A DNA stretch of 64,000 nucleotides from Marinomonas colpomeniae (GTDB lineage: Bacteria; Pseudomonadota; Gammaproteobacteria; Pseudomonadales; Marinomonadaceae), in assembly GCF_014803385.1 (NCBI RefSeq), contig NZ_JACYFC010000003.1, positions 62,001-126,000 on the forward strand, read 5' to 3'. The first letter of the stretch is position 1. Each line of letters begins with the position of its first letter. Position numbers and translations under genes: made by a program. The notes below the pieces were generated by a model that worked only from the letters and a program-made list of their open reading frames with translations, ran no database searches and was not told where the DNA came from. This document shows positions 42,722 to 52,376 of this stretch, piece after piece.

Positions 42722-43621
42722 ATGATTCGTAAATCTACACTGGACGGACAGTATTTGGTTTTAATGGCTGCTTGCTTTTATGGATTAAACCCGTTTTTTG
42801 CTCAACAGTTATTTAAAGACGGTTTAGGTGCTGAAATGGTCAGCCTGTATCGTTTTATTTTACCAGCGATGTTCTTCATTTTTTGTTTACGTGTGCCGAG
42901 AGCAAATAGAGCGGAAGTTTCTAGAAGTTTATTGTTAGGGTTGGCGAGTGGTGTTTCTATTTTTGGGTATTTTCATGCATTGGACACCATTCCTGCAGCG
43001 ACTGCGATTCTTATTTATTACAGTTACCCCTTTTTTAGTGTCTTGATTGGTTGGCTGATTTTCAAAAGGACACCGTCGCAAAATACCTTGGTATCCGCAG
43101 CGCTAGTGCTTATTGCTGTGTCTTTAACGATACGACCTGAATCCTTACCTGAAGAGGCCTTATTCGCGGTTGTTGCTTGTTTTCTAGCACCTTTGGCGGT
43201 TGCGACCCAGGTCCAATACTTATCTAACCCCAAACAAAAAATACCAACTCGTAGCAGAATGGCATGGATTACCATTGGTCATGTTCTGGTGTTATTGCCG
43301 ATTGCACTCTGGATTGGTCCCGTACAAATATTGCCAGTCTCTTTTGTAGGTATGCTTTCTGTATTAGGCATTGCTTTGTTAGCGGCTGTGATTCCTCAGT
43401 TGTTATTTATGTTGGGAGCGCCAAAATCATGTGCGGATAGGAATGCCTTAACGGGGTCTCTAGAGTTGGTAGTTGCATTAATAACGGGTGCTGTTTTATT
43501 GGGTGATCACTTAGACAGACTTGAAATGACGGCTATGGTATTAATTGTGTTGGCATTATTTATTAAACAAGTGAAAAGTAAGCCTATTGTAGAAACTGCG
43601 TTACGAAGCGGACATCAATAA
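42722..43621 (+). CDS. EamA/DMT-family transporter
   Basis: 299 residues with ten membrane segments in two EamA repeats (first about residues 10-140, second 155-290). Typical elements are ACFYGLNPFFAQQLFKDG, FGYFHALDTIPAATAILIYYSYPFF in parts (AATAILIYYSYP) and GSLELVVALITGAVLLGD. These transporters usually export or import metabolites such as amino acids. The gene is divergent from a MetR-like regulator and probably controlled by it. The substrate is unknown. It is followed by a convergent RluA-type gene after 20 bases. Confidence 0.85.
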   Translation: MIRKSTLDGQYLVLMAACFYGLNPFFAQQLFKDGLGAEMVSLYRFILPAMFFIFCLRVPRANRAEVSRSLLLGLASGVSIFGYFHALDTIPAATAILIYYSYPFFSVLIGWLIFKRTPSQNTLVSAALVLIAVSLTIRPESLPEEALFAVVACFLAPLAVATQVQYLSNPKQKIPTRSRMAWITIGHVLVLLPIALWIGPVQILPVSFVGMLSVLGIALLAAVIPQLLFMLGAPKSCADRNALTGSLELVVALITGAVLLGDHLDRLEMTAMVLIVLALFIKQVKSKPIVETALRSGHQ

Positions 43622-43641
43622 TTTCCAATAAGAAGCTATTG

Positions 43642-44547
43642 TCACAACGTAAGGTTGTTGTCACAACTGAAATGCTTTGGCTGTTGAGTAATTGGGTCTA
43701 TAAATGACAGTTCTTTTGCCAGCAACTGCAACGGAGCTTCATAATTGTCTACTGACTCTGGCTGTAACTCGGCTCCTAGTGGTAAGTAGTATTTGTCATT
43801 TAATATAGGCCAGCCCAGTGTTTGCATATGGAGGCGCAGTTGGTGTGTTTTACCTGTTACTGGGAATAACGTAAATAGAGCTTTTTGATCTGTGTGTTGT
43901 TCACATCGAATTACCGAATGACTGTTGGCTTCCCCTTCTATCACTTTCATTAGAAAGCGTGGTTCAGATTGTACAATACGATTCTTAACCTCCCACTCTT
44001 TACTTACCAAATCCTTTTTTAAACTGTCGTCGATGCCCGCAATCGCTTGATACTTTTTGTGTATTTGTCGAGTCTCAAACAAATGATGATAATCATGGCG
44101 GGTGTCTAGATTAGTAGAGAACATAACTAAGCCTGCAGTCACTCTGTCTAAGCGATGCAAAGCTTGTAGGTTCTCGATACCAGTGTGGCGACGTAAACGG
44201 TTTTGCAGGCATTCATTCACATACATTCCACCAGGTGTAACAGGGAGGAAGTGAGGTTTATACGCCACTAAAATATGTTCATCCTGAAACAATACGATTT
44301 CTTCAAAAGGAATAAGAGGTTCATTTTGAACCTCTCTGTAATAATAGACACGTTGCTGAGGCTGAAAGAGGGTTTGTGCCGTTATTAATGAACCATCGTG
44401 CCAATGTACCTTACCGTCAGTCATGCGTTGCTGCCAAACCTGAATATCAATGTAGGGGAATTTAATGATCAGGTATTCCAGCACTGTGGCGACGCCGGGG
44501 TTCGTCTGAGGTAAACTTAACTTTGATGGTTTTTCTGACATTACCAT
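43642..44547 (-). CDS. RluA-family pseudouridine synthase
   Basis: About 301 residues. The catalytic motif LHRLDRVTAGLVMF carries the essential Asp; other family blocks are VLVAYKPHFLPVTPG-like ILVAYKPHFLPV and LFPVTGKTHQLRLHM near the C-terminus, followed by GWPILNDKYY. It should convert specific uridines in rRNA or tRNA to pseudouridine. The N-terminal 90 residues are not a clear S4 domain. I use the ATG at 44547; the frame is open to a TTG at 44559. Which RNA site it modifies cannot be judged by eye, so I give no symbol. Confidence 0.85.
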   Translation of the reverse strand: MVMSEKPSKLSLPQTNPGVATVLEYLIIKFPYIDIQVWQQRMTDGKVHWHDGSLITAQTLFQPQQRVYYYREVQNEPLIPFEEIVLFQDEHILVAYKPHFLPVTPGGMYVNECLQNRLRRHTGIENLQALHRLDRVTAGLVMFSTNLDTRHDYHHLFETRQIHKKYQAIAGIDDSLKKDLVSKEWEVKNRIVQSEPRFLMKVIEGEANSHSVIRCEQHTDQKALFTLFPVTGKTHQLRLHMQTLGWPILNDKYYLPLGAELQPESVDNYEAPLQLLAKELSFIDPITQQPKHFSCDNNLTL

Positions 44548-44669
44548 GTAGCGACCCAAACCTTCGTCTATAACGTGTGATTAATGGTGACTATACCATG
44601 AGCTTGATTGTACGAGCTTGTGATAAGTGTTTCATGAAGAACTAAGTGTGTTTAATCAAGAGCCAAAAT

Positions 44670-45272
44670 ATGCAGCGTCCTACTAAGGAACAGATAAGAG
44701 AGTTACCCATGTATACGGGACTTGATCTATTAGATATTAAGATCATTGAAAATGAACAGGATGCTGCCGAGGCATTAAAAGCGTTAGAAAACGAAGTGTG
44801 TTTAGGGTTCGATACCGAAAGTAAACCAATTTTTCGCAAAGGCGAAGTGAGCCCAGGACCATCGTTAATTCAACTGGCGACCCAATCTAAGGCGTATTTA
44901 TTCCCCACTCGATTTCCTGCCGCTGTAAATGCTGTCCGAGCCTTATTAAGCAATTCAAACATCAAAAAATTTGGTTTTGGACTGAAAGGCGACAATAAAG
45001 AACTGCGCAATAAGTTAGATATAGAAATAAACAATACGGAAGATTTATCTGTCACATTAAAAAATTTAGTAGATGAAAAAAATAGCATAGGGGCAAGAGC
45101 AGCTGTCGCTATGGTATTAAATACACGATTAGGGAAGGGCGCTCAAAAATCTAATTGGGGTGCGTATCCACTTAAAAATCATCAGGTTTTGTATGCAGCA
45201 AATGACGCTCACTGTGCGATTTGTATTGTCGCTGAGTTAAGAGCGAAAGGTCTTATTGTAAAAAATGATTAA
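44670..45272 (+). CDS. 3'-5' exonuclease, RNase D / DEDDy type
   Basis: 200 residues from the ATG at 44670 (a GTG at 44646 in frame would add 8). The DEDDy exonuclease motifs are present: Exo I LGFDTESKP, Exo II FGFGLKGDNKELRN region, and Exo III QVLYAANDAHCA with the Tyr. It lacks the HRDC domains of RNase D and resembles the small stand-alone exonucleases of this superfamily. It may process RNA or DNA ends. A DUF2157 membrane protein gene follows after 95 bases; no functional link is evident. Confidence 0.83.
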   Translation: MQRPTKEQIRELPMYTGLDLLDIKIIENEQDAAEALKALENEVCLGFDTESKPIFRKGEVSPGPSLIQLATQSKAYLFPTRFPAAVNAVRALLSNSNIKKFGFGLKGDNKELRNKLDIEINNTEDLSVTLKNLVDEKNSIGARAAVAMVLNTRLGKGAQKSNWGAYPLKNHQVLYAANDAHCAICIVAELRAKGLIVKND

Positions 45273-45367
45273 GACGAATATTACATAGGATTTTATAATC
45301 CTTCGACACTAACAGATCATTTTTTAGTGTCTGATTGGTATATCAAAAAGATAAGGAAAAGAAGTTT

Positions 45368-46420
45368 ATGCAAGTGTCGAAAAAGGAAGGCAAGGTTCTT
45401 GATGGCGCAATTAAAAACTGGCTTGAAACAGACATTATTTCTGAATCAGAAAGTGAGAAACTTCAATCTTCTTATGATGTCATCCCATTTGACTGGAAGC
45501 GAGTCGCCAAGTATTCATTTTGGGTTGCGATCATTTGTATTGTTATTTCTGTTGCCTCTGTTCTTGCTAATGAGTGGGTTATTGATTTGTTTATGTCTTT
45601 ATTTGATATGAATGATTTTGTCAAAAGTCTCTTGTTTTTTGCTCTTTCTGGAGGCTTATATTTTCTTGGTATCAAAAGAAAATATAAATACCCTGAGAAA
45701 ATTTACAGTAATGAAGCCATTTTCTTTTTAGGTATCCTTACGACAGCTGGCTCTATTGCTTTGCTAGGCAATGCAATGGACACAGGAACAGGTCATTTCT
45801 CTCTTCTTCTTTTGCTTGCCGCTCTTGTTTATGGGTTGTTAGGTTTGTGGTTTCCTTCAAAGCTGGTTTGGCTATTTTCGTTAATATCACTGGGCAGTTG
45901 GTTTGGTGCTGAGACAGGCTACTATTCTGGTTGGGGGGCTTATTATCTTGGAATGAATTATCCCCTGAGATTTATTCTTGTTGGTTTGGTGTTGATTTTT
46001 TGTGGCTCGTACATATTTAACCACTGGCAGAGTAGATGTGAATTTGTAAGACCAACAAGAGCGATTGGTTTGCTCTATTTGTTTATTGCGCTTTGGATTT
46101 TGTCTTTGTTTGGTAACACTGCATCATTTTGGCATAGAGCAGAGCATTTTGAGTTATTTGGTTGGTCACTCTTATTTGCTGTGGCGGCTTGTGCCTCTAT
46201 TTATCATGGTGTGAAACATGACGATGGTATGACCAGAGGGTTTGGTTTGACCTTTCTCTTTATAAACCTCTATACCAAGTTCTTTGAATATTTTTGGGAA
46301 GACACTGATAAGGCGATATTCTTTACTATTTTGGCTTTAAGTTTCTGGTATTTAGGAGCAAGAGCAGAAAAAATATGGCAAATGAATGCGGTCAAAAGCA
46401 AAGTAAGGAAGGCACTTTGA
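45368..46420 (+). CDS. DUF2157 membrane protein
   Basis: 350 residues from the ATG at 45368, which has AAGGAAAAG eight bases upstream. An N-terminal soluble helical segment (QVSKKEGKVLDGAIKNWLE) precedes about ten membrane helices. The N-terminal part and the topology match the DUF2157 family, whose function is unknown. The gene's TGA overlaps the TTG start of the following yqfB-like gene as TTGA, so the two are translationally coupled. The overall membrane composition suggests a transport or envelope role but nothing more specific. Confidence 0.8.
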   Translation: MQVSKKEGKVLDGAIKNWLETDIISESESEKLQSSYDVIPFDWKRVAKYSFWVAIICIVISVASVLANEWVIDLFMSLFDMNDFVKSLLFFALSGGLYFLGIKRKYKYPEKIYSNEAIFFLGILTTAGSIALLGNAMDTGTGHFSLLLLLAALVYGLLGLWFPSKLVWLFSLISLGSWFGAETGYYSGWGAYYLGMNYPLRFILVGLVLIFCGSYIFNHWQSRCEFVRPTRAIGLLYLFIALWILSLFGNTASFWHRAEHFELFGWSLLFAVAACASIYHGVKHDDGMTRGFGLTFLFINLYTKFFEYFWEDTDKAIFFTILALSFWYLGARAEKIWQMNAVKSKVRKAL

Positions 46421-46731
46421 GCCAGTCTAAAATAACATTTTTTGAACGTTTCGAAGCCGATATTATGTCTGGCAAAAAAACGATTACTATTCGAGATGAA
46501 TCAGAAAAAGACTATGCACCAAACAGCATAGTGCAAGTCTCTACGTATGAAGATGATCGTTGGTTTTGCGAGCTAAAAATACAATCGGTTGAAACCGTAA
46601 ATTTTAATGAATTGTCGGACTTTCATGCTAAACAAGAAAACATGACACTTCTCGAATTGAAAAACGTTATTCAAGAAATTTACCCAAATATAGAAAGGCT
46701 TTATGTGATTTCCTATGAACTGATTCGGTAG
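46417..46731 (+). CDS. yqfB: N4-acetylcytidine amidohydrolase, YqfB-like (ASCH domain)
   Basis: 104 residues, matching E. coli YqfB in length and along its whole sequence: ITFFERFEADIMSGKKTITIRDESE at the start in pieces (TFFERF, GKKTITIRDESE), then ENMTLLELKNVIQEIYP near the end. YqfB hydrolyses N4-acetylcytidine to cytidine; the conserved Lys, Thr and Glu of the active site (GKKTITIRDE) are present. The true start is probably the TTG at 46417 with AAGGAA six bases upstream, overlapping the DUF2157 stop; the ATG at 46375 in this frame lies inside that gene and gives an extension absent from the family. Confidence 0.88.
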   Translation: MSQSKITFFERFEADIMSGKKTITIRDESEKDYAPNSIVQVSTYEDDRWFCELKIQSVETVNFNELSDFHAKQENMTLLELKNVIQEIYPNIERLYVISYELIR

Positions 46732-46888
46732 CTTCTTTTGCATTATTTCATTTGAAAGTTTTTTAAGTGTGGCTTTGAGGAATTTTACTTTTTATTTCAG
46801 TCTCTTGGGCATGGAATCTGCATATAGACTTTGTCAAAGAAGATGTTTATTCTCAATTTATTCGAAAATTGTTTTATAGGAAAATACT

Positions 46889-48484
46889 ATGAAAAAACGT
46901 AGTTTACGCCATTCGGCTTTACTCTCCAGTGTTTTAGTTTCACTGGCAGCAGGAGTGTCTGCAACAGGTGCATCAGCAGAGACATTCCGTTGGGCTTCCA
47001 ATACTGACCCACAAACTATGGACCCACACGCTGTAAACTCCGCCCCCGTATTGTCCTTTTTGAACAATGTCTATGAAGGTTTGGTACGACGTGGCGAAGC
47101 GATGGCCATAGAGCCATCATTAGCAACGTCTTGGGAACCGCTAGTTGGTCAAAATGGCTGGCGCTTTCATTTACGTGAAAATGTTACCTTTCAAAATGGT
47201 GCTGCTTTTACTGCGGAAGACGTATTATTTTCCTATCAACGCGCTTCTAGTGAAGCGGCTGACGTTCGTTCATGGTTTGCACCCGTTGCTGACGTCACAG
47301 TTGTTGACGACTACACGATTGATTTTGTGACGACGGCTCCGAATCCACTTTTCCCAGATTCTATCGCTAACTTTATGATATTGGATAAAGGTTGGGCTGA
47401 GAAAAACAACGCCGTTTTGCCAGCAAGTGATGCTGAAAACTTCGCTACTATGAATGTGAACGGCACAGGGCCTTTTGTTTTATCAAGCCGTGATCCAGGC
47501 GTTAAAACCGTTCTAAAACCGTATTCTGGCTGGTGGGACACTGCGACACATAATGTGACGGAAGCGGTCTTTACACCAATCGGTAATCCTGCAACAGGGA
47601 TTGCAGCTTTACTTTCAGGCGAAATCGACTTTATCCAGCCAATTCCATTGCAAGACGCTAAACAAGTTGAAAGCCGTAAAGGCTTTAAAATCTTAGAAGG
47701 TGAAGAAACCCGTGTCATTATGTTTGGTTTCGGCCATGAACACGAAAAACTGCTTTATTCTTCTGATGTGAAAGACGCGAATCCATTTAAAGATCCTCGC
47801 GTTCGTTTAGCTGCATCTCATGCGATTAACATGGCTTCGATTGATCGAGTCTTGTTCCGTGGCAAAATTGAAGCGGCATCTCAATTGGTACCAGCTGGTA
47901 TCTCAGGCTATTCTGAGAAAAACGCCGCTCGCCATGAATACGATCCAAAACGTGCGAAAGAGTTGCTAGCAGAAGCGGGTTACCCGAATGGCTTTAGCTT
48001 TGGCTTAAAATGTACGAATGACCGTTACATCAACGATGAAGCTTTATGTCGTGCCGCAGCGTCTATGCTGAGTGCCGTTGGTCTAAAAGCGAAATTAAGC
48101 ACGGGCCCAGTTCGTGATTATTGGACTCAGTTACGCGCTGATGATTTCGATATGTACTTGCTAGGTTGGTCACCAGGTACCTTTGATATGGAACACCCAA
48201 TTCGTTTCTTGTTGCATAGCCAAGACGATGCGAAAAAATTGGGTTCTTGGAACTTTGGTAATTACTCAAATGCACGTGTTGATGAGTTACTTCCATTGAT
48301 TCAGCAAGAAATCAATCCTACCAATCGTCAGAACTTGATCGATGAAGTAGTGTCTATTACGCAGAAAGACGCTGCGTATATCCCGCTTTATACTCAACCA
48401 TTAATTTGGGCAACAAAAGAAAATGTTGATATGACGCAACGTGCGGATAACTTCTTCTTATTGCGTTGGGTTACTGTGAATTAG
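46889..48484 (+). CDS. Peptide-type ABC transporter substrate-binding protein (family 5)
   Basis: 531 residues, a large periplasmic binding protein of the OppA/DppA family. Signal peptide with cleavage near ASA-ETF, no lipobox. Family blocks are ASNTDPQTMDPHAVN, NNVYEGLVRRG, WRFHLRENVTFQNGAAFTAEDVLFSYQR in parts, and NGTGPFVLSS. AGGAAA precedes the ATG. Likely ligands are short peptides or opine-like or peptide-derived compounds. It heads an operon with two permeases and one fused ATPase; a stem-loop after it probably sets its level above the membrane components. The downstream dapF-like gene hints at a peptide of unusual amino acids, but that is only suggestive. Confidence 0.88.
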   Translation: MKKRSLRHSALLSSVLVSLAAGVSATGASAETFRWASNTDPQTMDPHAVNSAPVLSFLNNVYEGLVRRGEAMAIEPSLATSWEPLVGQNGWRFHLRENVTFQNGAAFTAEDVLFSYQRASSEAADVRSWFAPVADVTVVDDYTIDFVTTAPNPLFPDSIANFMILDKGWAEKNNAVLPASDAENFATMNVNGTGPFVLSSRDPGVKTVLKPYSGWWDTATHNVTEAVFTPIGNPATGIAALLSGEIDFIQPIPLQDAKQVESRKGFKILEGEETRVIMFGFGHEHEKLLYSSDVKDANPFKDPRVRLAASHAINMASIDRVLFRGKIEAASQLVPAGISGYSEKNAARHEYDPKRAKELLAEAGYPNGFSFGLKCTNDRYINDEALCRAAASMLSAVGLKAKLSTGPVRDYWTQLRADDFDMYLLGWSPGTFDMEHPIRFLLHSQDDAKKLGSWNFGNYSNARVDELLPLIQQEINPTNRQNLIDEVVSITQKDAAYIPLYTQPLIWATKENVDMTQRADNFFLLRWVTVN

Positions 48485-48513
48485 TGAAGAAGCCTTTATA
48501 AGGTTAGGGTACG

Positions 48514-48567
48514 AGCTAATACCTTGTTGAGGATAGGTGTATTTCCTTCTTCAGTAGGGTATTAGCT
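48514..48567 (+). other. Intercistronic stem-loop after the binding-protein gene
   Basis: A 10-bp perfect stem (AGCTAATACC 48514-48523; complement 48558-48567) with a 34-nt loop, followed by TTACTTTTTTA. It may act as a partial terminator or message stabiliser within the transporter operon. Confidence 0.55.
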
Positions 48568-48674
48568 TTACTTTTTTAGACGGCATTGTTTTTTAGACGC
48601 TATTAGTTTCGTTTGCTCTGTCATCTAAAACACCTTCTAACATAAAAAATTAACGGTTTAAAAGTTGAACATTG

Positions 48675-49637
48675 ATGTTTTATTTTATTTATAAGCGACT
48701 CATACAATCTGTGTTTGTGATGCTCGCGGTGGCTTTTTTAGCCTTCTCTTTGTTCCGCTTTGTTGGGGACCCGATTACGCAAATGACGGGCGTAGAAACC
48801 TCCGTTGTCGATCAAGAAAGACTGCGTGAAGAATTGGGACTGAACGATCCCTTCATTAGCCAATTTGGCCGATTTACTGTCGATATGCTACAAGGCGACT
48901 TTGGTTACTCGTTTCGTACTCGTCAACCTGTTGCTGAAATGATCGCCAGTCGTATTCCTGCGACGCTTGAATTAGGTGTTGTTGCATTACTCATTTCACT
49001 GGTAGTTGGTATTCCCGCCGGTGTTTATACCGCGTTACGGCCAAGGGGCGTTATTACTCAAACCATTCTAATAACCACGCTTATTGGTATTTCTATACCG
49101 ACCTTTGTTATCGGCATCATGCTTATTTTCTTATTTGGAGTACAGCTAGGGTGGTTGCCTACTTTTGGTCGAGGGGAAACCGTCAATATCGGTTTCTGGG
49201 AAAGTTCTTTCTTTTCTATTGATGGTTGGCGAGCGCTTATCTTACCTGCGGTTACTCTTGGTGTTTATCAACTGACATTGACGATGCGTTTGGTGCGAGC
49301 ACAAATGATGGATGTGATGCGATCTGATTATATTCGTTTCGCCACTGCTCGCGGTGTACCCATGAGACAGCTTTATTTCCGACATGCGCTGGCGAATACC
49401 ATGGTGCCTGTTATTACCATTATTGGTTTGCAGTTCGGCGGTGTTATCGCGTTTTCAATTGTCACCGAAAGTGTTTTCCAATGGCCGGGAATGGGCTTGT
49501 TGTTTCTGGAATCCATCCGCTTTGTTGATATCCCTGTGATGGGGGTTTATTTGGTTGTCATCGCTTTTTTCTTTGTGGTGGTGAACTTGCTTGTTGATCT
49601 TTTGTATGTGGCCATTGATCCACGTCTTCGAGTGTAG
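48675..49637 (+). CDS. Peptide-type ABC transporter permease (DppB-like)
   Basis: 320 residues with six membrane segments. The N-terminal FYFIYKRLIQSVFVMLAVAF is the usual DppB/OppB start, and the EAA-type loop is YIRFATARGVPMRQLYFRHALANTMVPVI in parts (ARGVPMRQLYFRHAL), followed by VTESVFQWPGMG and the C-terminal DLLYVAIDPRLRV. It forms the channel with the next gene product. The start has only weak ribosome binding; TTG-ATG lie side by side and I use the ATG. Eight bases separate it from the second permease. Confidence 0.9.
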   Translation: MFYFIYKRLIQSVFVMLAVAFLAFSLFRFVGDPITQMTGVETSVVDQERLREELGLNDPFISQFGRFTVDMLQGDFGYSFRTRQPVAEMIASRIPATLELGVVALLISLVVGIPAGVYTALRPRGVITQTILITTLIGISIPTFVIGIMLIFLFGVQLGWLPTFGRGETVNIGFWESSFFSIDGWRALILPAVTLGVYQLTLTMRLVRAQMMDVMRSDYIRFATARGVPMRQLYFRHALANTMVPVITIIGLQFGGVIAFSIVTESVFQWPGMGLLFLESIRFVDIPVMGVYLVVIAFFFVVVNLLVDLLYVAIDPRLRV

Positions 49638-49645
49638 GTAGGGAG

Positions 49646-50557
49646 ATGAATATGAAAGAATTTATTAAGCGTTCAGAAGGTCTTTGGCTGTTTACTCGTA
49701 GCCCTGCGGTTATGATTGCGGCGGTTATCGCTATTTTAATTTTCATTGGTGCCGCGTTTGCGCCTTGGATTGCGTCTGTTAATCCTTACGATTTAGGTTC
49801 GTTTAGCTTAATGGACGGATTACTTCCGCCTATTTGGCAAGAAGGCGGCATCTCACAATTTATGTTGGGTACCGATGATCAAGGACGAGACATGATCTCG
49901 TCGATTTTATACGGTGCACGTTTGTCTTTGCTGATTGGCTTGTCTGCCATGGCGATTGCTACTGTTCTTGGCGTTGGGCTTGGTCTTGCAGCAGGATTTT
50001 ATGGTGGTCGTTTCGATGCCATCATTATGCGAATTGCTGATATTCAGCTCGCTTTGCCTGCCATCTTAACGGCTTTATTGATTGATGGTATTGCTCGCGG
50101 AATCTTACCGCCAGAGGTACAGCAAGATTTGCGTGTTGTGGTTTTAACCCTTGCGATTGCTTTATCCCTTTGGGTGAATTTTGCTCGTACTGCCCGTGCT
50201 TCTACTTTTGTGGAGATGAACAAAGAATACGTGCAAGCGGCCATCATCATGGGGCAAGGTCCCATTCGCATTATGTTTATTCATATCTTGCCGAATATTT
50301 TGGGGCCACTTTTGGTCATCATGACGGTTGATCTTGCTTCCGCGATTTTGCTCGAAGCGACCTTGTCATTCTTGGGCATTGGCCTTGCAGCGGACAGTCC
50401 ATCATTAGGCACACTTATTCGTATTGGCATGCAGTTTATGTTGTCAGGTGAGTGGTGGATCTTGTGGATACCGACTTTATTTCTTGTGGCATTAGTTGTC
50501 TCTATTAATACGCTTGGTGATTTCATGCGTGATGTTTTTAATCCGGGGTTACGCTAA
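49646..50557 (+). CDS. Peptide-type ABC transporter permease (DppC-like)
   Basis: 303 residues: six membrane segments, the LGTDDQGRDMISSILYGARLSLLIG block that marks DppC-type permeases (seen as GTDDQGRDM and YGARLSL), and the EAA loop EYVQAAIIMGQGPIRIMFIHILPN in parts. AGGTAGGGAG precedes the start. The stop overlaps the ATPase start by one base (TAATG), so translation is coupled. It is the second channel half of the importer. Confidence 0.9.
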   Translation: MNMKEFIKRSEGLWLFTRSPAVMIAAVIAILIFIGAAFAPWIASVNPYDLGSFSLMDGLLPPIWQEGGISQFMLGTDDQGRDMISSILYGARLSLLIGLSAMAIATVLGVGLGLAAGFYGGRFDAIIMRIADIQLALPAILTALLIDGIARGILPPEVQQDLRVVVLTLAIALSLWVNFARTARASTFVEMNKEYVQAAIIMGQGPIRIMFIHILPNILGPLLVIMTVDLASAILLEATLSFLGIGLAADSPSLGTLIRIGMQFMLSGEWWILWIPTLFLVALVVSINTLGDFMRDVFNPGLR

Positions 50558-52266
50558 TGCTCACAGTAGAAAACTTAACCGTACGTTTTCCCACTCGATT
50601 TGGTGATACGACGGCCATCGAGAATATTAATATAAATGTCCAAGCGGGTGAGATCCACGGTCTTGTTGGTGAAAGTGGTGCAGGGAAATCCACCGTTGGT
50701 GCCGCTGTTATCGGTTTGCTGCAAACACCGGGTTATATCGCTGAAGGCAGCATCATGTTGGGCGATACGGATTTGCGCGCCTTGGGTGTGAATCAAGCCC
50801 ATGCGTTGCGTGGCAAACGTATTTCGATGATTTTCCAAGATCCTCAAACCAGTCTTAATCCTTTGATGACGGTTGAAGACCAGTTGGTTGAAACCATCTT
50901 GGCCCATGAAAAAATGTCAGCGGACGAGGCTCGTACTCGCGCCATCGACCTACTTGAAGAAATCGGTATTAAGAATGCAGCAGAGCGCATCAAATCTTGG
51001 CCGCATCAGTTTTCTGGTGGTATGCGTCAACGTGTGGTGATTGCATTGGCGCTTTGTACTAACCCTGAACTTATTATTGCTGACGAACCTACGACAGCAC
51101 TGGACGTTGCTGTACAAAGCCAAGTGCTGGACTTAATTCGCTCATTGGCAGACAAACGCAAAATTGGTTTTATCCTGATCACTCATGATATTGGTGTTAT
51201 TGCACAAATCGCAGATCGCGTGACTGTGATGCGCAATGGTCATGTCGTTGAGTCGGGCGAAACTGCACAAGTATTGGGTCGTCCTAAGCATGCTTATACA
51301 CGAGCTTTAATGAGTGCTGTACCGCCAATGGATCATAAAATCGATCGATTCAGTGTACCGACTACAGAAGGTATTGAAGGTACTAGTGTTTCTACCGGTG
51401 ATCTTGCTGAGCAATGGTTACTTGAAGAAAAAGGCTTGTCTGAAGGTGAGCAGAAAGAACTTTCAATCGGTTTATCAATTGAAGCACTAGACGTTCGTTT
51501 TTCTGGAACACGTAAATCATTGTGGCGTAAACCAGAGGACTTCATTGCACTCGATAAAATCAGCTTTAACGTCAAACCTGGCAGCATTATGGGGTTGGTT
51601 GGTGAAAGTGGTTCAGGTAAGTCTACTGTCGCTAAAACCATCACAGGACTGATTACACCTAACAGTGGCACCATGATGCTTGGTAATGAAGTATTACCAG
51701 CAGGAAAGTCTCGTAGCCGTAAACATCCTTCTCGTCGAATCATTCAAATGGTCTTTCAAGATCCTTACTCAAGTTTAAATTCGCGTCATAAGATTGGCTC
51801 GATTTTGACCGAACCGCTTTGGTTTTATGGTTTAGAAAAAGACCCAGCGAAACGTCAAGAGCTCGCGGCTTCTATGCTTGCTTTGGTTGGTATGGCACCA
51901 GATGCGATTGATAAATACCCACATCAATTTTCTGGTGGACAACGTCAACGTATTGCCGTGGCACGCGCGTTATTGGCTCGACCGCGATTCTTGATATGTG
52001 ATGAACCGACTTCCGCATTGGATGTATCTATTCAAGCAGAGATTCTCAATCTTTTGAAAGATCTGCAATCGAAGTTTGGACTGACCATTCTATTTATTAG
52101 TCACAACCTCTCAGTGGTGCGACAAATGGCCGATGACATGGTTGTACTGCGTAATGGCGTGATCGAAGAAGCGGGTAAAACCGAAGATCTGTTTGAACGT
52201 CCACAAGCGGAATACACCAAAAAACTGCTGTCCTTGACGCCTGTGATGCCGAAAGATTGGGCATGA
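50557..52266 (+). CDS. Fused double ATPase of the peptide-type ABC transporter (DppD-DppF fusion)
   Basis: 569 residues holding two complete ABC domains. First: Walker A GESGAGKST, signature FSGGMRQRV, Walker B LIIADEPTTALD. Second: Walker [10 protein letters not shown], signature FSGGQRQRI, Walker B FLICDEPTSALD. Each is followed by the oligopeptide-type C-terminal segment (LMSAVPPMD and LLSLTPVMP). Most peptide importers encode the two ATPases separately; this fused form is seen in GsiA-like systems, where E. coli GsiA serves the glutathione importer. The second importer in this window instead starts a separate ATPase gene. The fusion itself is common and does not identify the substrate. 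Confidence 0.9.
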   Translation: MLTVENLTVRFPTRFGDTTAIENININVQAGEIHGLVGESGAGKSTVGAAVIGLLQTPGYIAEGSIMLGDTDLRALGVNQAHALRGKRISMIFQDPQTSLNPLMTVEDQLVETILAHEKMSADEARTRAIDLLEEIGIKNAAERIKSWPHQFSGGMRQRVVIALALCTNPELIIADEPTTALDVAVQSQVLDLIRSLADKRKIGFILITHDIGVIAQIADRVTVMRNGHVVESGETAQVLGRPKHAYTRALMSAVPPMDHKIDRFSVPTTEGIEGTSVSTGDLAEQWLLEEKGLSEGEQKELSIGLSIEALDVRFSGTRKSLWRKPEDFIALDKISFNVKPGSIMGLVGESGSGKSTVAKTITGLITPNSGTMMLGNEVLPAGKSRSRKHPSRRIIQMVFQDPYSSLNSRHKIGSILTEPLWFYGLEKDPAKRQELAASMLALVGMAPDAIDKYPHQFSGGQRQRIAVARALLARPRFLICDEPTSALDVSIQAEILNLLKDLQSKFGLTILFISHNLSVVRQMADDMVVLRNGVIEEAGKTEDLFERPQAEYTKKLLSLTPVMPKDWA

Positions 52267-52376
52267 TGGTTTCTCTGTTTTATTCTTTAAAAAGAAGGTA
52301 AGAAGCATACAGGAAGTTTGGGGTTTGGTGGAAAGCGCTGCAGATCAACCAGAAATTCGAACATCAGAGTAAATAT

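Noticed and set aside
43024-43275. Open frame opposite the EamA transporter gene
   Set aside because: The sense frame encodes continuous membrane helices of a known family; the antisense product has no recognisable feature.
47311-47718. 135-codon open frame opposite the peptide-binding protein gene
   Set aside because: Long antisense frames are common opposite highly coding sequence; there is no start signal or recognisable product.
51333-51743. 136-codon open frame opposite the fused ATPase
   Set aside because: It covers the linker and second Walker A of a conserved protein in antisense and shows no promoter or ribosome-binding site.
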